This document shows, one piece after another, positions 1 through 6,931 of a stretch of DNA of 27,250 nucleotides. Position 1 is the first letter of the stretch. Each line of letters starts with the position of its first letter. Origin of the DNA: DATKBT01 sp035546295 (GTDB lineage: Bacteria > Acidobacteriota > Thermoanaerobaculia > Multivoradales > Multivoraceae); the NCBI GenBank assembly GCA_035546295.1, contig DATKBT010000048.1, positions 1 through 27,250 of the forward strand. Reading direction: 5' to 3'. The position numbers were made by a program, and so were the translations under genes. Below the pieces are notes generated by a model, which was not told the origin of the DNA, searched no databases, and saw only the letters and a list, made by a program, of their open reading frames with translations.

Positions 1-1278
1 CTTCGTCAGCTCACCAAGGACGGGCGGAAGCGGATCATCGAGACGAGCTGGACTCTGGTCCGCGACGCGGGTGGCGAGCGCGAGCGGGTGCTCTCGATCA
101 ACAACGACGTCACCGAGGAGAGGAGCGTCCAGGCCCAGTTGTTGAGGGCGCAGCGCCTCGAGAGCATCGGAACGCTGGCGGGTGGGATCGCTCACGACCT
201 GAACAACGTCCTGACGCCGATCCTGATGGCGATCGAGGTGTTCAGGGGGGAGGAGACCAGCGCCGCGCGCCTCGAGCTGCTGAGGATGGTCGAGGAGAAC
301 GTGGAGCGCGGGGCCGCGATGGTCCGACAGGTGCTGTCGTTCGCTCGCGGAGTCGAGGGCGATACCGTCCCGGTCGATCTCCATCGTGTGGCGAGCGACG
401 TGGGCCGGATCGTCCGCGAGACGTTCCCGAAGAGCATCGCCTTCGACCTGGTCGTCCAGAAGGACCTGAGGAAGGTCCAGGCGGACCCCACCCACATCCA
501 CCAGGTGCTGATGAACCTCTGCGTCAATGCCCGGGATGCGATGCCCAGCGGCGGAAAGCTCTCGCTCGCTCTGGCGAACGCCGATCTGGACGAGACCTAC
601 GCAGCCATGAACCCCGAAGCGCGAAGCGGCTCCTACGTGTCGATCACGGTTGCCGACAGTGGTGTCGGCGTCGCGCCCGAGCACCTGGATCGCCTGTTCG
701 AGCCGTTCTTCACCACCAAGGACGTCGGCTCCGGCACCGGGCTCGGTCTCTCGACCGTGCACACGATCGTTCGCGGTCACGGCGGCTTCGTCAGCGTCTA
801 CAGCGAGCTCGGCAACGGTGCGACCTTCAGGGTGTATCTGCCGTCGAGCTCCGAGCAGGTCGCCGAGCGCAGCGGCGCCCCTCAGCCCGAGCTGCCGCGG
901 GGCGAAGGGGAGCTGATCCTGCTGGTCGACGACGAAGAGAGCATCCGTGAGGTCGCCCGGCGGACCCTCGAGCAATTCGGCTATCGCGTCCTGTTGGCTG
1001 CCAACGGAGCAGAGGCGATCTCGCTGTTCGCGCGGCGCAACGCCGAGATCGCCCTGGTGATGACTGACATGGCGATGCCGGTGATGGACGGCTACGCGAC
1101 CATCGTCGCGCTCCAGGCGATCGATTCCCAGGTGCGGATCGTCGCCTCGAGCGGGCTCGGCAACGAGCGACCGATCGCGCGAGCTGAAGGCTGTGGCGTT
1201 CGGCACTTCGTCCCCAAGCCCTATTCGGCGGAGAGTCTGCTCAAGACGCTGGAGAGCGCGCTACGCGAGGACGAATGA
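1..1278 (+). CDS. Hybrid sensor histidine kinase (PAS end-HisKA-HATPase-receiver), 5' truncated
   Basis: Open from the first base of the window, so the N-terminus is missing; 425 residues are visible. The first 35 or so residues read like the last strands of a PAS domain. The HisKA H-box GGIAHDLNN has its phospho-accepting His at about visible residue 65. The ATPase domain shows the N-box LMNLCVNARDAMP, the G1 box DSGVGV, the F-box FEPFFTTK and the G2 box GTGLGLSTVH. A C-terminal receiver starts at ILLVDDEES; its phospho-accepting Asp is residue 356 (codon 1066-1068, in MTDMAMP) and the conserved Lys is in VPKPYS. It should autophosphorylate on His and pass phosphate to its own receiver. No membrane segment is visible in this part. 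It converges on the receiver-EAL gene, with 69 bases between the two stop codons. The signal sensed cannot be told. Confidence 0.93.
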   Translation, partial: LRQLTKDGRKRIIETSWTLVRDAGGERERVLSINNDVTEERSVQAQLLRAQRLESIGTLAGGIAHDLNNVLTPILMAIEVFRGEETSAARLELLRMVEENVERGAAMVRQVLSFARGVEGDTVPVDLHRVASDVGRIVRETFPKSIAFDLVVQKDLRKVQADPTHIHQVLMNLCVNARDAMPSGGKLSLALANADLDETYAAMNPEARSGSYVSITVADSGVGVAPEHLDRLFEPFFTTKDVGSGTGLGLSTVHTIVRGHGGFVSVYSELGNGATFRVYLPSSSEQVAERSGAPQPELPRGEGELILLVDDEESIREVARRTLEQFGYRVLLAANGAEAISLFARRNAEIALVMTDMAMPVMDGYATIVALQAIDSQVRIVASSGLGNERPIARAEGCGVRHFVPKPYSAESLLKTLESALREDE

Positions 1279-1347
1279 GACGCCGCCCGCTCCAGCCGCC
1301 GCGGCTCGCTGTGGCGACGGATCCTCGCGGCGCGCCGGCAGGTGTGC

Positions 1348-2517
1348 TCAGAGCGCGGCCGAGCGGGTCCTGCTCGTGCCGAGGGCGACCGGGCCGCCGA
1401 ACAGGAACCCCTGGGCCAGCTCGCACCCCGCCGACCTCACCGCCTCTCGCTCGCCCTCGCGTTCCACGCCCTCGGCCACGACCAGGATCCTCAGGTCCCG
1501 GCAGACGCTCACGATCGAGGCGAAGAGCTTGCGCTTGAGCTGGTGCAGGTCCATGTCGCGCACGAGCGCCATGTCGATCTTGACGATCTCGGGCGCGAGG
1601 GTCGCGAGGCTGGAGAGGCCGGCATAGCCTGCGCCCAGGTCGTCGATTGCGATCCGGAAGCCGAGGTCCCGCAGCGCGGTGATCCGATCCGGCACGTCGG
1701 GGATCCCGTCGAGCCTGGCGCGTTCGGTGATCTCGAGCACGACGCGGTGGGCGTGGCGCGACAGCGGGGCGCGCGGGTCGAACAGGGAGTCGTCGCCGAG
1801 GTCGCTCGGATGGAGGTTGAGGAAGACCGGGCCCTGCAGCGCGCCGGACTCCAGCGCCGCGGAGACCTGGCCGCGAATCGCCTCCCCCAGCTCTGGAATG
1901 CGTCCCAGACGCTCGGCCGCGCCGATCAGAGCTCCGGCGTTCGGGAACTCCGGCGCGTCGCTGCGCACCAGGGCCTCGTGCGCGTAGATTGCTCCGTCCG
2001 CGCAGCTCACGATCGGCTGATAGGCCATCCAGAGCGCGTCCAGGGCGCGGGTCATCGTCGTGTCCAGCGCCCCGTGCTCGCCGGGGTTGCGATCGAAGCC
2101 GATCGCGCTGAGCGCCTCGCGCTTCAGCCGGGCCAGGGTGCCGAGCTTGACGGCGCGGTCGACGGTCTCGAGGAGCTTGACGTTGCTCACCGGCTTGATC
2201 AGGTAGCTCACCGCGCCATACTCGATGGCCTTGACTGCGCTCTCCATCGACGGCCTGCCGGTGAGCAGCACGACCGGCAGGTCGAGCTCCTGCTCTTGGA
2301 TGGCGCTGAGCAGCTCGAGGCCTTGGAGCCCGGGCATGCGGATGTCGGAGAGCACGGCGTCGTAGGTGGAGCCGGCGAGCGCCGACAGAGCCGAGCACCC
2401 GTCGGAGCAGGCGGTGACCTCGTACCCGGCCCGGACGAGGTTCTCCTGCAGGAGCCCGAGCAGAGGCTCGTCGTCCTCGACCAGGAGGATGCGTTTCGGG
2501 TGCGCTGGCAGGCTCAT
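1348..2517 (-). CDS. Response regulator with EAL cyclic-di-GMP phosphodiesterase output domain
   Basis: 389 residues. An N-terminal receiver (about 9-125) has the acidic pair ED at 14-15, phospho-accepting Asp58 in SDIRMP, Thr86 and Lys110 in IKP. A linker leads to an EAL domain (about 160-380). The metal and catalytic positions look present: HEALVR (Glu181), FLNLHP (Asn234), LEITER (Glu262), the IDDLGAGY pair Asp292-Asp293, VKID (Lys313), AEGVE (Glu349) and QGFLFGGP (Gln369). The enzyme therefore probably hydrolyses cyclic di-GMP to pGpG under control of receiver phosphorylation. The VAEGVER and QGFLFGG stretches differ slightly from textbook EAL proteins but keep the key residues. It lies 166 bases downstream of the second hybrid kinase on the same strand, which makes that kinase, or the converging one, the likely phosphodonor. 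ATG start chosen at the beginning of receiver homology. Confidence 0.93.
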   Translation of the reverse strand: MSLPAHPKRILLVEDDEPLLGLLQENLVRAGYEVTACSDGCSALSALAGSTYDAVLSDIRMPGLQGLELLSAIQEQELDLPVVLLTGRPSMESAVKAIEYGAVSYLIKPVSNVKLLETVDRAVKLGTLARLKREALSAIGFDRNPGEHGALDTTMTRALDALWMAYQPIVSCADGAIYAHEALVRSDAPEFPNAGALIGAAERLGRIPELGEAIRGQVSAALESGALQGPVFLNLHPSDLGDDSLFDPRAPLSRHAHRVVLEITERARLDGIPDVPDRITALRDLGFRIAIDDLGAGYAGLSSLATLAPEIVKIDMALVRDMDLHQLKRKLFASIVSVCRDLRILVVAEGVEREGEREAVRSAGCELAQGFLFGGPVALGTSRTRSAAL

Positions 2518-2683
2518 GGCGGAGCTCGTCTGGTCGGTGATTCTTTTGGATGATAGGTCGTGTGCGCCGGCTCGCGACGTCTCCTGCTAACTCGCGTCCG
2601 GCGAGGTCGCGGTCCCGCAAAGTCCGGTCCGGTGAGCTGCTCTTCCGGCCCGTGGGGGAGCCGCCGTCGCCTCGTCGCTCGGC

Positions 2684-4582
2684 TCACGGATCGGGAACGC
2701 CGCTCCGATCGAGCATCGCGCGGACCTGCTGCACGAGCTCCTGCAGCGTGAACGGCTTCTGGAGAAAGGCCGCGCGTCCCTCGCGGAGGTCCTGGCGGAC
2801 GACGGCGCGGTCCACGTCGCCGGACATGTAGAGCACTTTCATTCGGGGATAAAGCGTCTGCAGCCTGGCGGCGAGCTCGGGTCCGCGGGTGTCGGGCAAC
2901 GTGACGTCGCAGAGCAGGAGATCGACCGGCTTGTGAAGCCGCTCGCAGGCGTCGAGCGCCGCGGCGCCGTCGGCCGCGTCGAGCACGGAGTAGCCGCGCG
3001 CCTCCAGGCCTCCTCTGACCAGCGATCGCAGAGGTGGCTCGTCCTCGACCACCAGGAGCGTGGTGCTGCGGTTTCGCGCGGGGGTGGCCGGCAGCGGCTC
3101 CCTCGCTGGCTCGGAGCTGCAGTCGCGCTCGCGCTTGTTCTCGGCGGCTGGCAGGTGGATGGCGATCACGGTCCCGCTCCCGATCGCGCTGTGGACGCAG
3201 ATGTGGCCGCCGCTCTGCTTCACGATCCCATGCACCGTCGCGAGCCCCAGACCGGTCCCACCGCCGTACCCCCTGGTCGTGAAGTGGGGCTCGAAGAGAT
3301 GGCTCAGAACCTCGCTCTCCATCCCGGTTCCGCTGTCGCGGACGGTGAGTGTCACCCAGCGGCCCGCGCCCGCCGTGACGTGTTTCGCCGAGCGCCCGTT
3401 GTCGGTCCGAGGCCGGTGCGCGTCGCTCGACGTCTCGATCGTCAGCTCGCCCCCCTGCGGCATCGCGTCCCTGGCGTTGATCGCCAGGCTGCAGATCATC
3501 TGCTCGAGCGGATCGGGATCGGCGCGGATCGCGGGAAGCTCCTTCCCGAGGCGGAGGGTGAGGCGGATGCCATCGCCGGTGAGACCCGCCAGTGTTTCCG
3601 CCAGCCCCTCCACCAGCTCGTTGAGGTCGAGGGTCCGCGGATGGAGGAGCTGGCGGCGGCTGAAGGCCAGCAGGCGGTCGGTGAGCGTCCCTGCGCGCTG
3701 CGACGCCTTCAGGATCTCGCCGGCGTAGCTCGCGGGCTCGCCGGGGTCGAGCCGCTGTTGCAGCAGCTCGCCGTATCCGCTGATCACTCCGAGGACGTTG
3801 TTGAGGTCGTGCGCCAGGTCGCCGGCGAGCCGTCTCATCGCATCCAGCCGCTGGGCGCCGAAGAGGAGCGTCTGGAGGCTCCTGGTCCCGTCCGGATTGG
3901 TTGCCAGCAGAATCCGGGCGGCGGTGGCGAAAGCGCTTTGGGCGAGAGCATCGTCGCCGAGAGGACTGCCGAGCTCCTCGCGCAGCACCACGACGGGAAG
4001 CGTGGTCGCATCCGGAGAGAGCTCGCGCAGCGTGTCCGCGTCCTCGGAATCGGCCAGCTCGCGCGCGAGCACGATCCCGTCGAACGGCTGCCGGCGCAGC
4101 AGGTCGATCGCCTTCGCCGGCGACCCCACCCGCACCAGCTCGAAGGCCAGGTCGGGGAGCGCGTCGAGGCGCTCCACGGTCGGATCGGCGTCGCCGTCAG
4201 CCTCCCCGACCAGGAGCAGGCGGAGCTTCGAGGCCGCGTGGAGCGCGCGGCCGCTCGGCGGGAGGCCGGCGCCGGCCCGAGTGTCGGCGGGATGCTCGAC
4301 CTCGGTCGGGCAGGACCCGCTGGCAGGCTCCGGAGCGCCAGGGTCTCCCGCAGCGCGAGGAGTCGGTGTCCGAATTGCCACAGATGTGTGCACCCTACCG
4401 GAGGACGGCCCCCGGAGCGCGCCGGCGGCATCGTTCCGCAAACTCCGGCCCGCCGTTCGAGCGGGCCAAGAAGAGCAGGGCGCCGGTGTCGTTGCTCGGC
4501 GGGCGGGCATGGGCGCCGCCCTGCAGGTTCGACCGACGCCGGTGCTCCAGCCTGGTCCGCCCTGACTATGATGCGAGCACAC
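2684..4582 (-). CDS. Hybrid histidine kinase with degenerate N-terminal receiver, HisKA, HATPase and C-terminal receiver
   Basis: Up to 632 residues. Residues 1 to about 117 are Pro/Arg/Ala-rich with no recognisable domain, so the true start is probably a GTG downstream (for example 4393 or 4381). From about 118 a receiver-like fold begins (KLRLLLVGEADG), but the acidic pocket is lost and the phospho-acceptor position reads IVLARELAD, so it should not be phosphorylated. The H-box is AGDLAHDLNNVLG, the N-box SLAINARDAMP, then DSGTGM, FEPHFTTRG and GTGLGLATVHG. The C-terminal receiver TTLLVVEDEPP has its Asp in LLCDVTLPD and Lys in LQKPF. It should be a soluble kinase, as no transmembrane helix is seen. 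It sits upstream of the receiver-EAL gene on the same strand. The domain calls are secure; the start is not. Confidence 0.88.
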   Translation of the reverse strand: MCSHHSQGGPGWSTGVGRTCRAAPMPARRATTPAPCSSWPARTAGRSLRNDAAGALRGPSSGRVHTSVAIRTPTPRAAGDPGAPEPASGSCPTEVEHPADTRAGAGLPPSGRALHAASKLRLLLVGEADGDADPTVERLDALPDLAFELVRVGSPAKAIDLLRRQPFDGIVLARELADSEDADTLRELSPDATTLPVVVLREELGSPLGDDALAQSAFATAARILLATNPDGTRSLQTLLFGAQRLDAMRRLAGDLAHDLNNVLGVISGYGELLQQRLDPGEPASYAGEILKASQRAGTLTDRLLAFSRRQLLHPRTLDLNELVEGLAETLAGLTGDGIRLTLRLGKELPAIRADPDPLEQMICSLAINARDAMPQGGELTIETSSDAHRPRTDNGRSAKHVTAGAGRWVTLTVRDSGTGMESEVLSHLFEPHFTTRGYGGGTGLGLATVHGIVKQSGGHICVHSAIGSGTVIAIHLPAAENKRERDCSSEPAREPLPATPARNRSTTLLVVEDEPPLRSLVRGGLEARGYSVLDAADGAAALDACERLHKPVDLLLCDVTLPDTRGPELAARLQTLYPRMKVLYMSGDVDRAVVRQDLREGRAAFLQKPFTLQELVQQVRAMLDRSGVPDP

Positions 4583-4584
4583 GG

Positions 4585-4860
4585 ATGACGAGACTTCCTC
4601 CGAAGCCGCGCGACGGCCACCCCCGCGCTTCCGCCCAGCCGTGGCGCCGACGGCTGCACGAGGTCATCTTCGAGGCCGACACCCCCGCGGGCAAGGCGTT
4701 CGACGTGGCGCTGCTGATCGCGATCCTGCTGTCGGTGCTGGCGGTGATGCTCGAGAGCGTCGGCGAGATCCGTGACGCCTACGGGAGCCGGCTGCTCGCG
4801 ATCGAGTGGCTGTTCACGTGCTGTTCACGGTCGAGTACGCGGCGCCCGCGCAGGACCGAG
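4585..4860 (+). pseudogene. Relic of a voltage-gated potassium-type ion channel, frameshifted and truncated
   Basis: From the ATG at 4585 the frame gives about 78 good residues: an Arg-rich start, then HEVIFEADTPAGKAFD, a first membrane helix (VALLIAILLSVLAVML) and AYGSRLLAIEWLFT, matching the N-terminal S1 region of bacterial six-helix Kch/KvAP-like channels. At about 4818 one base appears to be missing: shifting frame continues the family pattern as VLFTVEYA. Homology then stops, with no S3-S6, selectivity filter (TVGYG) or C-terminus before the oppositely oriented ADOP remnant. A TATGAT hexamer at 4567-4572 could be the old -10 box. The gene cannot make a functional channel. A sequencing indel could explain the frameshift but not the missing pore. 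Confidence 0.7.
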
Positions 4861-5110
4861 GTCGCGCGGCGTTCGCCCAGCTCCTCTGCGTGGTAGAGGA
4901 CTCGCTCGACCTCGACGCCACGGCCGAAGGAGGAGATCAGCTCGCGCTCGGTGGAGTCGTGATGGCGCACGGCGCTCTCGCGATTAGGCCTCGAGGGTCT
5001 CCACCTCCTCGACGTCCCAGCCGGTGCGAGCGGCGAGCCGCGCCGGGTCCGGATCGAGGCCGGCTCGCTCGAGCGCCTCGAGGACGTCTCCCGCGGTGAC
5101 CCCTATTCGT
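4840..5110 (-). other. Orphan coding-like fragments on the minus strand
   Basis: Two stretches on the minus strand look translated although no complete gene can be drawn. From 4970 down to about 4840 a GTG-started frame has G or C at nearly every third position and contains FGRGVEVERVLYHAEELGER. Just upstream, a second frame ending in TAA at 4984-4986 reads DVLEALERAGLDPDP and then LAARTGWDVEEVETLEA; it has no start codon after the ADOP stop at 5103. I do not recognise either. They may be 3' remnants of deleted genes, or chance high-GC3 frames; the first is antisense to the channel relic. Confidence 0.3.
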
Positions 5111-6860
5111 GCTTGAGTGCGACCACGGGATCGATCCGTGCCGCCCGGCGCGCTGGGAGGTAGCTGGCGAGCGCCGCGACGCCGCGCAGCACGGCCGCGA
5201 CCGCGGCCAGGATCAACGGGTTCTGCGGGCTCACTCCGTACAGGAGGGAGCGGAGGAAGCGCGCCACCGCCAGCGCCCCGGCGAGCCCGACCAGGATTCC
5301 GGCGAGCCCGACCTGCAGCCCCCCGCGCAGCACCATCAGCACGACACCACGCCGGCTGGCGCCCAGAGCGATGCGCAGTCCGATCTCGGGAATCCGGCGA
5401 CCGACGCCGTGGGAGACCACCCCGAAGACGCCGATCGCGCCGAGCAGCAGCGCCGAGGCGGCGGCGAGCCCGAGGATCGTCGCGGTGAGCTCGACTCGGA
5501 CCGAGGCGCGAGCGAGGATCTCGTCCATCGGCTGCACGTCGGCGAGGGGGATCTCCTGGGAGAGCTCCCGCACCACCGCGCGAACGGCGGGGACCATCGC
5601 CGTCGGCTCTCCGTCGCTTCGAACGGCGACGGTGACCTCGGCGAGAGTCGGCAGCGCCACGTCGTCGGTGCCGAGCATCGGGAGGTAGAGGATGTCGGCC
5701 GGCGCCTCGTCCAGCCGCTCCCGCTTGACGTCGCCGACGACGCCGACCACCGTGTACCAGCCCTGTTCGTCGGCGGGCCCGCTCTCGGTGGGATGGATGC
5801 GCTTGCCGATCGGATCGGCTCCGGGAAAGACCCGAGCGGCCAGGGTCTCGCTGAGGACGGCGGCGCCGGTGCGCGCCTCGTGGTCGCGCCGCTCGATGGT
5901 CCGGCCCCTGCGGAGCGGGATCCCGAGCGCGCGGAAGTACCCGGGGCTGATCGGCTTGATGCTGGCGACGTCCTGCAGAGCCTCCGGCGGCAGCGTCGTG
6001 TCGGGGCTCGTCACTTGATTGCCGCCGCACCAGCCCTGCAACGGCAGACACCGCGTCAGACCGGCGGCTTCGACACCGGGCAGAGTCTCGAGCTTATCGA
6101 TCAGCTCCTGGTGGAAGGCCGCCTGGCGGGCGCGATCCGGGAAATCTGCCTCGGGAAGAGAGAGCCGGAACGTGAGAACCCGCTCCGCGCGGAATCCCGG
6201 ATCGATCCGCAGGAGGTTGCCCAGGCTGAGCGCGAAGAGCGCCGCTGCGACCAGCAGGATCAGTGTCAGCGACACCTGACAGATCACCAGCAGGCTGGTG
6301 GCCCGCTGGTGGGGAGCGGCCGCGCCGCGGTCGCGGCACTCGAGAGGTTTCGCCAGCAGCGCTCGGTCCGACCGCCGGCTCCGGAGGAACCGCATCGTCG
6401 GCAACGCACCGAACGCGACCGAGGCGAGCAGGGAGATCGCCGCGGTGAAGGCCAACTCGGCGCCCGAGATGTCCACCTCGAGGAGGCGCGGGAGGTTCGA
6501 GGGGCCGAGCACGATCAGCAGCCGGATGCCGGCGGCGGCCAGCCCGAGACCGAAGGCTCCCGCGAGCGCGCCGAGGACGAGGCTCTCGACGAGCAGATGA
6601 CGGACGAGGTCGCGCCGCTCCGCTCCGAGCGCGGCGCGCAGCGCCACCTCTCGCCTTCGATCCTCCGCGCGGATCAGGAACAGGTTGGCGACATTGGCGC
6701 AGGCCATCAACAGCACCAATCCGATCGCGGCGAGCAGCACCCACAGGATCTATCCCACGTTGCCGATCACAGTCGCCTTGTAGTCGCCGAGCCACGGGGA
6801 GATACCCTCGACGAAGCCGCGGTCGAGATTGCCGAAGAGCTCCGGGAGCCGTCGTGGCTT
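5103..6860 (-). pseudogene. Truncated ADOP-type (MacB/FtsX) permease remnant
   Basis: Reading leftwards from about 6860, the frame gives FVEGISPWLGDYKATVIGNV, then an in-frame TAG at 6750-6752, then ILWVLLAAIGLVLLMACANV and a normal continuation to LKHE and the stop at 5103. This matches the second half of an ADOP family permease: the four-helix FtsX core with ANVANLFLIRAE, the periplasmic MacB-like domain (about 5500-6200) and the final FtsX helices. The prefix domain, first transmembrane helix and most of the first periplasmic domain are absent, and the upstream neighbour ends at 6932. Translation could only restart at a poor internal GTG (6740), giving about 545 residues without the N-terminal half. 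It lies directly downstream of an intact paralogue, so it probably formed part of a tandem ADOP pair that later decayed. Confidence 0.75.
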
Positions 6861-6931
6861 CTCGTCAAGCGCGCCCGATGGCGGCCTCGAGACCCCACCG
6901 TTGCGTCGCGGTCGAGCCAGGACCTCTCCCG

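Noticed and set aside
1342..2553. Long plus-strand open frame across the receiver-EAL gene
   Set aside because: Antisense shadow of a well supported gene; composition is His/Arg/Asp-rich with no domain.
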